Shown: in pieces, positions 1 to 8,482 of the stretch
Layout of the letters: every line of letters starts with the position of its first letter
Position numbering within the stretch: position 1 is the first letter of the stretch
Assembly: GCF_910594985.1 (NCBI RefSeq)
Contig: NZ_CAJVCE010000013.1
Location: forward strand, 140,513-204,512
Reading direction: 5' to 3'
Source of the DNA: Paenibacillus allorhizosphaerae
Lineage (GTDB): Bacteria; Bacillota; Bacilli; Paenibacillales; NBRC-103111
DNA length: 64,000 nucleotides
The notes under the pieces: generated by a model
Told to the model about the DNA's origin: nothing
The model's input: the letters and a program-made list of their open reading frames with translations, nothing else
Databases searched by the model: none
Made by a program: the position numbers and the translations under genes

Positions 1-636
1 CGGCCGAGCTTCAAAAAGGCCAGTGGTACCGATACGGATTTTTATGTACGCTATAAAGAAATCAATCCCGACTATTACGTCGTGCGCGTCTGTCCCTCCT
101 GCGGATTTTCCTGTACGGAAAATTCGACGGATCGATTACATTCCGTACAAAAACAGGCGTTCAGCGAAAAAGTAGGAGACCAGTGGACGAATAAAGATTA
201 CGGCGGAGAACGCAATTGGGAGGATGCGCTGTACACGTACAAACTGGCATTGTTGTGCGCGCAGACAATCAAGGAGAAAAACCGGATCACGGCGGGGCTG
301 CTGCACCACATCGCATGGCTGTACAGAGATCGTGGCGACCTCGATCAGGAGAAACGGTTTCTGTCGTATGCAATGGATGAGTATACGCGCGTGTTCGAGA
401 CCGAGGGGAACGAGCTGAACAATGCCCGCTTGATGTATTTGATAGGCGAGTTAAATCGCAGGCTCAAAAACTACAACCAGGCCGTGCGCTGGTTCGCCCG
501 CGTCATTAACGACCGCCGCATTATGGACGCCGCCATGATTCGCGCCTGCCGCGAGCAGTGGGCCGTCACCCGGGAAGATATGAGGGCGGAGCAGTTCGAG
601 CTGGATGAAGAAGCAAAGCTGCTGAAGGAAATATAG
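1..636 (+). CDS. DUF2225 family protein (5' partial)
   Basis: The frame is open from the first base of the window and ends at TAG 634-636, so the true start lies upstream. The first residues seen (FKKASGTDTDFYVRYKEINP) and the following CPSCGF motif match the N-terminal zinc-ribbon-like part of the DUF2225 family, and the rest is helical and TPR-like (EDALYTYKLALLCAQ; NYNQAVRWFARVIND). A GTG at 82 is not a credible start because the conserved region begins before it. The function is unknown; family members are cytosolic proteins of about 200-230 residues with a metal-binding cysteine motif. A strong terminator follows 35 bp after the stop. Confidence 0.8.
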   Translation, partial: RPSFKKASGTDTDFYVRYKEINPDYYVVRVCPSCGFSCTENSTDRLHSVQKQAFSEKVGDQWTNKDYGGERNWEDALYTYKLALLCAQTIKEKNRITAGLLHHIAWLYRDRGDLDQEKRFLSYAMDEYTRVFETEGNELNNARLMYLIGELNRRLKNYNQAVRWFARVINDRRIMDAAMIRACREQWAVTREDMRAEQFELDEEAKLLKEI

Positions 637-671
637 GCGTGTTCGGCAAGTGGCCTTGTGTAACAAAAGAG

Positions 672-730
672 AAAGGGAAAGCATCGTTAGGCGCATCAGA
701 GCGCCTGTGGTGCTTTCCCTTTATTTTATC
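672..730 (+). terminator. Rho-independent terminator after the DUF2225 gene
   Basis: AAAGGGAAAGCA (672-683) pairs with TGCTTTCCCTTT (711-722). An inner AGGCGC/GCGCCT stem is also present and the hairpin is followed by ATTTTAT. Confidence 0.85.
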
Positions 731-918
731 GGAGCGTTACTCCGTATCGGGTCTGAGTTCAACGAGGGTCGGGTTGGGCTGGAGATTTTGGTGATCTCCT
801 ACCAACACATTATCATCTTTCTTGAACGCGAAGTTTACCCTCCCAAGGGTAAAGGAACACCAAGGTTCATTCCGTGTCGGGTTCGAGTCGACCTTGGGGT
901 ACTGACTTTTTTTTCTGG
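731..918. other. Non-coding stretch with several short hairpins and a diverged direct repeat
   Basis: No convincing gene lies here. It contains three or more inverted repeats (GGAGAT/ATCTCC at 781-799; TTTACCCT/AGGGTAAA at 834-853; CCAAGGT/ACCTTGG at about 861-897). A repeated sequence of the form CCGTRTCGGGT occurs at about 750 and 871, each copy followed by GAGT. It ends in TTTTTTTT at 907-914, which could make the last hairpin a plus-strand terminator. Confidence 0.35.
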
Positions 919-2096
919 CTATGGCTTCAGTTCCACTTGAACCGGACGATCTTGTAAAGCCCAGTCATCTCCGTACGGAATACCGAAAAGACCATGCTGG
1001 TCCCTGCCCCACATCCATAATGAACCGTCCTTCTTGATCGCGGCATTTGTTTTTTCACCTGAGAATACTGCAGCTACGTCAGTTAACCCTTCTACTTGAT
1101 GAAGCGGGGTGAAATTATCGGAAGAGGATGGACCTGTTGTTGTATTTGGAAAATGTCCCATCGCCCAAACGGTTCCATCCTTTTTTAGAGCAAGAATATG
1201 GGAAAAACCAAAGGAGATATCAGTGATATCGGAGAGCCCTTTCAGTTGAAATGGGATCTCAAATTTAAAAGGATTCTCAGGCTGTGGCTTTGTCCAATCA
1301 CTGTATCCCCAGGCCCACACCGTCCCGTCTTTTTTAGAGCAATACCTCTCGGAGTGTCCCCGTCAACTTTGATGATGTCTTCCAAGCCTTGAATTTGGAC
1401 TGGAGGAGTCGTTGCCATTTGCTCCGGCATACTAGGGCATGACTGGGAGAAGCACTGAGACCAGACGGTTCCGTCTTCTTTAAGGATCAAGGTGAAGGAG
1501 AGATCTTTAACTTGATCCACTCCCTCAACGAGGAGTGGCTGCTCTTCAAACAAAGGGGGGAGTTCAATTCTTTGAGTCCCCTCCGAAACCGAACGGTATA
1601 CTATTTTCAATATCCACAGTTTTCCGTCACGATCAAGGGCCAAAATTCCACCCTGAATGCTGGTGACTTTGACGATATTTTTCAAGTAGGGCAATTGGAC
1701 TCCAAGCTTGGTGGTGTACAGTCCCCACTTGTCTTTATCCTGTTCGGAAGATGGATTGGTGCGCATCGTCCAGACCGTTCCGTCGTCTTTTACCGCATAG
1801 GAATAGTACGCATTAAGAGTTGCGATACGGTCCATATGTTCCGCTTTCACCAAATGGGAGCGGAAGGGAAGCAGATTCATTCGGTAAGCGCGGGATGAAA
1901 TCGAGGTGACCCAAACGTTGCCTTGATCGTCCAATACCATGGGCATATATCCGTGTTGGACAATCTGTTTTGCCTTCACCGAATTCGCAGCCTCCGCTGG
2001 CGTGGACGGGAACCCTGCGTTAAATAAAAGTACCATAATGGCGAGCGCGATCATCGCCCATGTTCTTGCTCGTTTTGCCGGCAGCGGCAGCTTCAT
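919..2096 (-). pseudogene. Secreted RCC1-repeat protein, frameshifted
   Basis: Two overlapping minus-strand frames make one protein. The first (start to about 1330) has a signal peptide (WAMIALAIMVLLFNAGF, cleavage near AEAA) and beta-propeller repeats of the RCC1 type (LKEDGTVWSQ, VKDDGTVWTM). The second frame continues the repeats (ALKKDGTVWAMG, AIKKDGSLWMWG) to the stop at 919. The frames meet at about 1325-1337, where ALKKTGRCGPG replaces the expected ALKKDGTVWAWG: one base is missing in or beside an A6 run. Restoring it gives about 390 residues. The second ATG (2096) has AGGAGG nine bases upstream; the first (2102) has only three. RCC1-like secreted proteins are common in Paenibacillus but their ligands are unknown. 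It may be a true pseudogene or a homopolymer sequencing error. Confidence 0.75.
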
Positions 2097-2261
2097 ACTC
2101 ATTAACCTCCTACATTGTTAATATCGTTTGGAAAAGCGATCCAAATAGTAAACATCGCAGGGGGCTATAATCTAACGCATGGATATAGAAAAAAATGGAT
2201 ATATGGTTCTGGACCACTAAAAACAAATAAACGCTTAAGACCTTGGCCGTGATCCACAAGG

Positions 2262-3359
2262 TTAAGCGTTTTTCTGCCGTTCGGACATATGGGGAGAGTA
2301 AAAGGTATAGCGGTTTTTGCCGGACAGCTTCGAGTGATACAGCGCGCGGTCGGCTTCGTCGATCAGCTTCTGCAGCTCATCCTGCGGGGTTTGGGAAACC
2401 GAGATGCCGACCGAGATGGTCGTCTGGATGATGTCGTCTCCGTAGAACTCGTAAGCCTCGATGGTCCGGCATAGATGGTCCGCATAGCGGGCGAGCACGG
2501 CTTCGTCGGCTAGGTGACTCAGCACGATGAACTCTTCGCCGCCGTATCGCGCGACATAATCTTGCTCATGAATTACCGAGCGAAGAATTTGGCCGGTATC
2601 CCGAAGCAGCTGGTCGCCGTGCAAATGACCGAACGAATCGTTGTACCGTTTGAAATTGTCGATGTCGATCATCAGGATGGCGATCAGCCGGCCTTTCATC
2701 GTTCGGCCTGCGATATCGAGAAAGCCGCGCAAGTTCGGCAGCCGGGTAAGCCCGTCCTGCTTGGCTTCCAGCTCCAGCTTCCGCTGCACCATCCAGATCC
2801 GGTTGTCTTCATTATACATGTAGATCAGCACGGTGATGGCAACGCCCGACAGGAACAACATGAACAGATGCGCTCCCCAAAAATAAAATCCGGGAACGTA
2901 AAAAAACTGCCCGTGAACGATTAGCCGGCACACGGCCAGTATCGCGCATATGCTCCAACCGTCCGTGAAGCGTATGACGCTGTAACCGGTATCATACTCC
3001 TTGCGGTGAAACAAGGAGGAGATGACAGCGGGGAGGAGCAAGTCCTCTCCGATATGAAGCAGAAGGTCCGGCGGCTGGAGGCATGTCATAAAGACCGCTG
3101 GAAGCAGTGTCGACGGCAGTGCCGAGGTCCAACCGAAGCGCAGACCGGCCATGATCAGTGGTGCGTATCGAAGGTCGCTCAGCAACGAATCATCCGGAAA
3201 CGGAAGAAGCATCAAGATGATGCTTGCCATTCCGGTCAATACCGGAGCCATCAGCGCCTCGAATCTCTCGAAGAAAGGCAGATTGCGCAGCTTGAGCGCC
3301 ATATAGCTTAACGCGATCAAGGTGCACGCATTGGTCAGCGGGATGTAATACATTATCAT
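2262..3359 (-). CDS. Membrane diguanylate cyclase (GGDEF)
   Basis: The 365-residue protein has about five or six hydrophobic segments in residues 1-185, resembling the 5TM-5TMR/LytS-YhcK sensor type, then a GGDEF domain from about residue 195 (DGLTRLPNLRGF) with the active-site signature GGEEF at 273-277 and the metal site MIDIDNFKRYND near 230-241. This predicts synthesis of cyclic di-GMP from two GTP in response to an unknown membrane signal. The product-inhibition site five residues before GGEEF reads HEQD instead of RxxD, so feedback inhibition may be lost. It is a single gene. The cyclic di-GMP it makes could feed the degenerate-GGDEF protein at 26787-27605, but that link is inference. 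Confidence 0.9.
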   Translation of the reverse strand: MIMYYIPLTNACTLIALSYMALKLRNLPFFERFEALMAPVLTGMASIILMLLPFPDDSLLSDLRYAPLIMAGLRFGWTSALPSTLLPAVFMTCLQPPDLLLHIGEDLLLPAVISSLFHRKEYDTGYSVIRFTDGWSICAILAVCRLIVHGQFFYVPGFYFWGAHLFMLFLSGVAITVLIYMYNEDNRIWMVQRKLELEAKQDGLTRLPNLRGFLDIAGRTMKGRLIAILMIDIDNFKRYNDSFGHLHGDQLLRDTGQILRSVIHEQDYVARYGGEEFIVLSHLADEAVLARYADHLCRTIEAYEFYGDDIIQTTISVGISVSQTPQDELQKLIDEADRALYHSKLSGKNRYTFYSPHMSERQKNA

Positions 3360-3383
3360 TTCTCCTGAGAAGCGGGAAGGTTC

Positions 3384-3623
3384 CTAGCGGTATTGACGCA
3401 GCGGACGGCCCGCGAGCAGATAGTCTTGGTCGGCGCCGACCAAGGTCAGTTTATTATGGCAGCAGGGGAATATAAGCAGTTTCTTCACGCCTTCCTTCAG
3501 AAACTCAAGCTCTCGGGGCTTAAAAGGAAGAAGAACATTCGGAGCCTTACAAAAGGGGCAATACTGCACGTAAATATCGGACCCGATCCGTTCATAAGGC
3601 CAAGTATTTTCGAAAGGTATCAT
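3384..3623 (-). CDS. Small cysteine-containing protein, unknown function
   Basis: This 79-residue protein has a CPFC pair near residues 22-25 and PCCH near 53-56, which could form a small zinc site. The middle is charged and helical (LPFKPRELEFLKEGVKKLL). The start has AGGAG 8-9 bases upstream. It lies five bases after the YycC-like gene and the two probably form an operon. I do not recognise a characterised homologue. The ribosome binding site, the codon usage and the tight spacing support a real gene. Confidence 0.6.
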   Translation of the reverse strand: MIPFENTWPYERIGSDIYVQYCPFCKAPNVLLPFKPRELEFLKEGVKKLLIFPCCHNKLTLVGADQDYLLAGRPLRQYR

Positions 3624-3628
3624 GCCGG

Positions 3629-3829
3629 TTACTCCTGCTTTGGATTCGCCTGTCCGGTGCCTGCTTGTCCCTTGTCCGGGCCGCCGGCTTCCGTATCTTT
3701 TTTAGCCGCCAGTTCGGCAAGCTTTTGCAATAAAATATGCTGCGGCATATGCATTAAATGTTCGAGCGGAACGTTAAGCTCCTTGGCCAGCTTCTGCGCG
3801 GTTTCGGGAGAAATTTGCAATGGTTTCAT
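3629..3829 (-). CDS. YycC-like small protein
   Basis: Translation from the ATG at 3829 gives 66 residues (MKPLQISPETAQKLAKELNV). This start has GGAGTG eight bases upstream. A longer frame beginning at 3868 lacks a site, and homology begins at MKPLQ. The first about 50 residues match the short YycC-like family of Bacilli. The C-terminal tail (GGPDKGQAGTGQ) is low-complexity and probably variable. The function is unknown; the helical, HTH-like region (EHLMHMPQHILLQKLAEL) may mediate protein contacts. It is followed by the cysteine-containing gene with a 5-bp gap. Confidence 0.7.
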   Translation of the reverse strand: MKPLQISPETAQKLAKELNVPLEHLMHMPQHILLQKLAELAAKKDTEAGGPDKGQAGTGQANPKQE

Positions 3830-3989
3830 GTTTGTTTCACTCCATAAAAATAGGTCTATAGTCTCCATTTAAACATATACACACCCTACAATTCAACCAA
3901 AAAATGGGGAGAGGGCATTTTGGCTTTGCGCCGAAATATGGTTTAATGAAGAAGTAACGATTCTATTTTTCGGAAGGTGCGGTGTTATT

Positions 3990-5780
3990 ATGCAAACCTC
4001 ATTGCCACAAACATGGAATTTGGAACGTTTTTTCCCTGGCGGGAGCGAATCTAGCGCATTTGCCGACTTCCTGGAAGAGCTTAATGCAAATATTGCTTCA
4101 TTAAATGGGATACTGAGCAAGCTTTCCGTACCCGAGTCGGCGGAGGCTGCAGCCGATCTGCTGCCTGCCATCGATTTGTTGCAAAAAGCATCGCTGCAAA
4201 TTCGGGAAGCCGATTCGTTTACGGCATGCCTTGCTGCGGAAAACCAAAACGATAAGAAAGCGGTCATCTTGGGCGGGCTGGTCAAAAGCATCGGAGCCGA
4301 TTATGCTTCCGCGCTCACTAGGTTCGACGATTTCCTGACGCGTATCGGCGATGAAGCCTGGAGCGCGCTGCTGGCGCGGCCGGAGCTGAAAGAGATTACA
4401 TACCCGCTGGAGGAACGGCGCGCGCTTGCCGCGGAGAAGCTGTCTCCCGAGCAGGAGGCATTGGTGAACGACCTCGCCGTAGACGGTTACCACGGCTGGG
4501 GAGAGCTGTACAACACGGCGGTAAGCAAATTCCGCCTATCCTTTGAGGAAAACGGCGCCGTGGCTGAGCTTTCCGCAGGACAGGCGGCTAACAAGATGCA
4601 CAGCCCCGACCGAGCGGTGCGCGAGCGGCTGTTCCGCGGGTGGGAGGAGCAGTGGGCGGATTTGGCCGACTACTGCGCGGATGCGCTGAATCATCTCGGA
4701 GGTTTTCGCCTGAAGCTTTATGAGCGCCGCGGGTGGCATTCCATTCATAAGGAGCCGCTCGATGTGAACCGGATGTCCAAGGAGACGCTGGACGCCATGT
4801 GGGGTGTCATCGACCGCAACAAGGATGTCTTCGTCCAGTACTTGGAACGAAAAGCGAAGCTGCTCGGCGTGGAGAAGCTAAGCTGGCACGATGTGGAGGC
4901 GCCTGTCGGCGGAGGCGGCAAAACGTTTACGTATGACGAAGGCGCCAAGCTGATCGTAGATCAGTTCCGCCGGTTCAGCCCGAAGCTCGCCGACTTCTCG
5001 GTGCAAGCGTTCGAAAACCGCTGGATTGAGGCGGAGGATCGCCCGGGGAAACGTCCGGGAGGCTTCTGCACTTCATTCCCGCTTGCGCAGGAGACGCGCA
5101 TCTTTATGACATATGGAGGGACGGCTTCCAACGTATCGACGCTTGCGCATGAACTCGGGCACGGCTATCATCAGCACGTGATGAACGACTTGCCGGCGCT
5201 AGCGCAGGAATACGCCATGAACGTCGCGGAGACGGCTTCGACCTTCGCGGAGATGGTTGTGTCGGACGCAGCGGTCAAGGGGGCGTCCTCGGAAGACGAG
5301 CGCCTTACGCTGCTGGAGGACAAAATTCAACGTTCCGTCGCTTTTTATATGAACATTCATGCCCGGTTTATTTTTGAAACGGCCTTCTATGAAGAGCGAC
5401 ACCGCGGAATCGTCAGCACGGAGCGTTTGAACGAGCTGATGGTTTCAGCGCAGAAGACGGCGTATAGGGATGCGCTTGGCGAATACCATCCGCATTTTTG
5501 GGCGTCGAAGCTTCATTTTTATATTACCGAAGTTCCGTTTTACAATTTCCCTTATACGTTCGGGTATATGTTCAGCACCGGCTTGTATGCCGAAGCGCTG
5601 CGGCTCGGGGAGGCATTTGAAGAGCGTTATGTCGCTTTGCTGCGCGATACAGGGCGCATGACCGTCGAAGATTTGGCTGCGAAGCATCTTGGCATCGATT
5701 TGCGCAAGTCGGATTTCTGGCAGCAAGCGATGGATCTTTCCATTGCTGATGTACGCGATTTTATGAAATTGACCGAATAA
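3990..5780 (+). CDS. pepF: M3 family oligoendopeptidase (PepF-like)
   Basis: The 596-residue cytosolic metallopeptidase carries the zinc-binding HELGH at residues 387-391 and a downstream helix that should supply the third ligand (MNVAETASTFAEM, E within). The C-terminal region YHPHFWASKLHFY is typical of clade-3 PepF enzymes. Predicted role: cleavage of 6-20 residue peptides during peptide turnover. The length matches the family (about 600). The start ATG follows GGAAGGTG. It is a single gene with a promoter-bearing leader of another unit starting 24 bp downstream of its stop. Confidence 0.93.
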   Translation: MQTSLPQTWNLERFFPGGSESSAFADFLEELNANIASLNGILSKLSVPESAEAAADLLPAIDLLQKASLQIREADSFTACLAAENQNDKKAVILGGLVKSIGADYASALTRFDDFLTRIGDEAWSALLARPELKEITYPLEERRALAAEKLSPEQEALVNDLAVDGYHGWGELYNTAVSKFRLSFEENGAVAELSAGQAANKMHSPDRAVRERLFRGWEEQWADLADYCADALNHLGGFRLKLYERRGWHSIHKEPLDVNRMSKETLDAMWGVIDRNKDVFVQYLERKAKLLGVEKLSWHDVEAPVGGGGKTFTYDEGAKLIVDQFRRFSPKLADFSVQAFENRWIEAEDRPGKRPGGFCTSFPLAQETRIFMTYGGTASNVSTLAHELGHGYHQHVMNDLPALAQEYAMNVAETASTFAEMVVSDAAVKGASSEDERLTLLEDKIQRSVAFYMNIHARFIFETAFYEERHRGIVSTERLNELMVSAQKTAYRDALGEYHPHFWASKLHFYITEVPFYNFPYTFGYMFSTGLYAEALRLGEAFEERYVALLRDTGRMTVEDLAAKHLGIDLRKSDFWQQAMDLSIADVRDFMKLTE

Positions 5781-5803
5781 CAGCAATATAAAATATATTT
5801 TAG

Positions 5804-5832
5804 TTGACAAAGGATCGCCGAGGCACTATATT
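5804..5832 (+). promoter_or_regulatory. Sigma-A promoter for a leader RNA
   Basis: TTGACA (5804-5809), a 17-bp spacer and TATATT (5827-5832) form a near-consensus promoter. The predicted start is near 5839. The transcript begins with the palindrome ATTCATATGAAT (about 5838-5849). Confidence 0.85.
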
Positions 5833-5860
5833 AATTACATTCATATGAATATACGGCTTA

Positions 5861-5956
5861 GGCTTGAGTCCTGGAGAAAACCTTATCCGTAATCATATTC
5901 TTCCATTCATATATTGGGAGAATGTGCTTACACAGATAAGGTTTTCTTTTTTTTTG
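5861..5956 (+). promoter_or_regulatory. Leader with GGAGAA motif and terminator; candidate GlpP antitermination site
   Basis: AGAAAACCTTATC (5875-5887) pairs perfectly with GATAAGGTTTTCT (5935-5947) and is followed by a run of nine T. The 5' arm overlaps CTTGAGTCCTGGAGAA (5863-5878). A similar CTTGGGTGCGGAGAA occurs at the matching place in the ugpB leader. Two G3P-related genes (HAD, glpP) lie downstream. The terminator is strong, so expression of the next genes would need readthrough. It could also be simply a small RNA. Confidence 0.55.
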
Positions 5957-6116
5957 ATACAGTTTCCAAGTTTCAGCATGAAAGCGATAATGTTGGAAAG
6001 CAGTATCAAGAAAACGATTGATTTGCGCCGCGGCTGCTGCGCGAACGTTGAGGGCTGACATCGTGGAATAACTTCATTAATGAGTTCTTCTTATTTTGAT
6101 CGAGGGTGAGGAAGAC

Positions 6117-6890
6117 ATGGCACAAGGTTATGTATTTGATTTGGATGGCACCGTTTACTTGGGGGATAAAATGATTGAAGGCGCCGCTGAAGCGATTAAA
6201 GCTTTGCGGGACCGCGGAGACCGCGTTGTATTTTTATCGAATAAACCGATCGCAACCAGACAATCTTATGTGGAAAAGCTGACGAAGATGGGCATCCCGA
6301 CGACGCTTGCGGACGTGCTCAACTCCTCGCAAATCGTGGCCCGTTACTTGAAAAACACCCTCAAAGAGGGGGAAAAAGTGTTCGTCATCGGAGAGCAGCC
6401 GATTTGCGACGAATTGCAGAGCGAAGGCGTCACTATGACGGATAATAGCGAAGAAGCCGAGTACGTCGTATTGTCCTGGGATCGGCAGTTTACGTACGAC
6501 AAGCTGAACAGCCTGTACCAGGCCGCTATCAGAGGAGCGAAGATCATCGCTTCCAATCCCGATACGACATGCCCGCTCGACGGCGGACAAATTCCCGATA
6601 CGGGAACGTTCATCGCGGCGCTTGAAGTCGCTACCGGCAAGGAGATCGATCTGGTCGTCGGCAAGCCCTCGCTGATCGCGGCGGAAGCGGCGGTAGCTCA
6701 CCTTGGACTGGAATACAAGGATTGCTTCATGATCGGAGATCGTCTGGAAACGGACATTAAGATGGGCAACGAAGCGGGGATGAAATCCGTGCTTGTGCTG
6801 ACCGGCGTCGCTACGCGGGAAATGGCGGAGTCTGCGGATCACCGTCCGCAATATATTATTTCCAGTATTAAAGAAATCGTAAATTTATAA
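6117..6890 (+). CDS. HAD-IIA phosphatase (AraL/NagD/YutF-like)
   Basis: From the ATG at 6117 (GAGG at 6109-6112, about five bases upstream) the protein has 257 residues. The HAD motif I is FDLDGTVYLG with the nucleophilic Asp at the first D, motif II is VVFLSNKP, and motif III/IV is VGKPS followed by MIGDRLETDIKMG. The C2-type cap between motifs II and III marks class IIA. It should hydrolyse small phosphate esters. Its place directly upstream of glpP and near G3P uptake suggests a substrate such as glycerol phosphate or another triose/glycerol ester, but this is inference. A TTG at 6096 is less likely as start. Confidence 0.85.
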   Translation: MAQGYVFDLDGTVYLGDKMIEGAAEAIKALRDRGDRVVFLSNKPIATRQSYVEKLTKMGIPTTLADVLNSSQIVARYLKNTLKEGEKVFVIGEQPICDELQSEGVTMTDNSEEAEYVVLSWDRQFTYDKLNSLYQAAIRGAKIIASNPDTTCPLDGGQIPDTGTFIAALEVATGKEIDLVVGKPSLIAAEAAVAHLGLEYKDCFMIGDRLETDIKMGNEAGMKSVLVLTGVATREMAESADHRPQYIISSIKEIVNL

Positions 6891-6898
6891 AAAAATCG

Positions 6899-6907
6899 TG
6901 GTATAAT
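6899..6907 (+). promoter_or_regulatory. Possible extended -10 promoter for glpP
   Basis: TGGTATAAT (6899-6907) matches the TGNTATAAT extended -10. No good -35 is seen. It lies about 30 bases before the glpP start. Confidence 0.45.
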
Positions 6908-6937
6908 GTTCTCAGTCATGCGAAGGGCGGGGAATAT

Positions 6938-7498
6938 ATGTATCCGATTGTCGATTTAGTAGAACACCAGACCATAGCTGCCGTTCAGAAAGCGGACGAA
7001 CTCGATCGTGCACTCGAGAGCCCGGTCAACATCGTTTTTTTACTGACCGGCTCGATATTTAATATCGGAGATTTGGTTGGTCGTACGAAAGCGGCGAACA
7101 AACACGTCTTCATTCATATGGAGTTTATCGAAGGCATTGCAGCTGACCGCAGCGGTGTAGCTTACGTCGCACAGCACATTCAACCGACCGGCATTATTTC
7201 GACGAAAAGCAATTTGATCCGTGGCGCCAAAGAGGCCGGCTTGATGGCGATTCAGCGCATATTTTTGATTGACCGGAGCGCCGTCGTCCGGGGAATCAAA
7301 GCCGCAGAGCAAAGCCAGCCCGACGCAATCGAGGTGATGCCGGGCATCATGCCGCGGGTGATTCGGGAGATGACCGATATGACCACGCTCCCGATCATCG
7401 CCGGCGGCCTGGTCGGCAACATCCGGGAGATTGAGGAAGCTTTGCAGGCGGGTGCTTTGGCGGTCTCGGCAGGAACAGCTGAATTATGGAACTTTTAA
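6938..7498 (+). CDS. glpP: Glycerol-3-phosphate responsive antiterminator GlpP
   Basis: The 186-residue protein matches GlpP throughout: VNIVFLLTGSIFNIGDLV near the N-terminus, HMEFIEGIAADRSGV in the middle and PIIAGGLVGNIREIEEAL near the C-terminus, with a TIM-barrel-like repeat pattern. In Bacillus subtilis GlpP binds G3P and then the leader mRNA of glp genes, allowing transcription through a terminator. The neighbours here (UgpBAE importer, two phosphodiesterases) fit that role, and terminator-bearing leaders that could be its targets lie at 5861-5956 and 8564-8651. The start has GGGCGGGG upstream. A terminator follows 33 bp after the stop. Confidence 0.93.
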   Translation: MYPIVDLVEHQTIAAVQKADELDRALESPVNIVFLLTGSIFNIGDLVGRTKAANKHVFIHMEFIEGIAADRSGVAYVAQHIQPTGIISTKSNLIRGAKEAGLMAIQRIFLIDRSAVVRGIKAAEQSQPDAIEVMPGIMPRVIREMTDMTTLPIIAGGLVGNIREIEEALQAGALAVSAGTAELWNF

Positions 7499-7517
7499 CA
7501 GCAACTGATTCCAATTT

Positions 7518-7585
7518 GGAGAGAACATGAGAAACCTCTTTGGATAAAGTGCGTTTATTTCGCACTTTCCAAAGAGGTTTTTTGC
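7518..7585 (+). terminator. Terminator after glpP, preceded by GGAGA motif
   Basis: AAACCTCTTTGG (7532-7543) pairs with CCAAAGAGGTTT (7569-7580), with an inner AAAGTGCG/CGCACTTT stem, then TTTTTT. Just upstream is GGAGAGAACATGAGAAACC (7518-7536), very similar to GGAGAACATTGAGACAACC in the ugpB leader. It may be a plain terminator or a third antitermination site before the MgtC-like gene. Confidence 0.8.
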
Positions 7586-7672
7586 ATAAGGCAGCGCCAC
7601 CGGGCATAATTGAAGCAATAGTGGTCGGCCGTCGGCCGGCGATAAGCAATTATTTAAGGAGGGACCTAAGTT

Positions 7673-8425
7673 TTGGATAGTATTTGGCACATTTCACATC
7701 TGGATCTAACCATTCGCATCATGCTTGCTGTTTGTTTGGGAGGTTTGGTCGGTCTGGAACGTGAGTGGAACAACCACGCGGCCGGTTTGCGCACGCACAT
7801 TCTGGTGTGCATCGGGTCGGCTGCGATTATGCTGTTGTCCATTTACGGATTTGCCGCTTTTGTCAATGAAACGAACGTACGTACCGACCCGGCCCGTCTG
7901 GCGGCGCAAGTCATAAGCGGGATCGGATTTTTGGGAGCGGGTACGATTATGCGTACCGGTTCGACGGTATCCGGGCTTACGACGGCAGCTTCCGTCTGGG
8001 TAGTGGCAGCGATCGGCTTGTGCGTAGGAGCGGGATTTTATTACGTCGCGGTACTGTCGACCGTGATGGTTCTGATCAGCTTGTTCGTTTTGAACAAATG
8101 GGAAAAGTATTTGATGCGCAACCGAAGGACGATGGAGATCGTCATTCGAATCATCGACAAGCCAGGCGTGCTCGGCAACATCGCATCGAAATTCGGACAG
8201 TTCGGCATTCAGATTGCCAACGTACGAATGAAGCCGGACGGCGTAACAGAGGTGAACGGCATAACGGAGCCCGCCATGGAACTGCAGTTTAATTTGAAAA
8301 CGACGGATCGGGGCGTCATCATCCAGGCGATGGATGGGATTTCGGCATCCGGCGATATTTTATCCGTTGAATCCAAAGCATTAACGATTGTCGGTGGAGC
8401 GCGCGGCACTACGCAGGCTATGTAA
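7673..8425 (+). CDS. MgtC/SapB family membrane protein
   Basis: The 250-residue protein starts at TTG 7673 with AAGGAGGG ten bases upstream. Residues 1-135 form about four membrane helices with the family signature GGLVGLEREWNNHAAGLRTH and GIGFLGAGTIM. Residues 150-245 form a soluble C-terminal ACT-like domain (MEIVIRIIDKPGVLGNIASK). MgtC proteins act at the membrane in magnesium or phosphate homeostasis and in some bacteria restrain the F-ATPase or phosphate uptake. It sits between glpP and the ugp genes, so a phosphate or G3P connection is possible but not shown. Confidence 0.88.
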   Translation: MDSIWHISHLDLTIRIMLAVCLGGLVGLEREWNNHAAGLRTHILVCIGSAAIMLLSIYGFAAFVNETNVRTDPARLAAQVISGIGFLGAGTIMRTGSTVSGLTTAASVWVVAAIGLCVGAGFYYVAVLSTVMVLISLFVLNKWEKYLMRNRRTMEIVIRIIDKPGVLGNIASKFGQFGIQIANVRMKPDGVTEVNGITEPAMELQFNLKTTDRGVIIQAMDGISASGDILSVESKALTIVGGARGTTQAM

Positions 8426-8482
8426 GGGATTGTAAAATCAATTTGTAATATTTTCAAAAAAATGGTATAATATATAATTTAC

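Noticed and set aside
650..940. Open frame of 96 codons after the DUF2225 gene
   Set aside because: It runs through the terminator hairpin and the hairpin-rich stretch, lacks a ribosome binding site and shows no recognisable protein pattern.
7501..7672. Magnesium riboswitch (M-box or ykoK type) before the MgtC-like gene
   Set aside because: The interval holds just a simple glpP terminator hairpin and a ribosome site; it is too short and lacks the conserved riboswitch cores.
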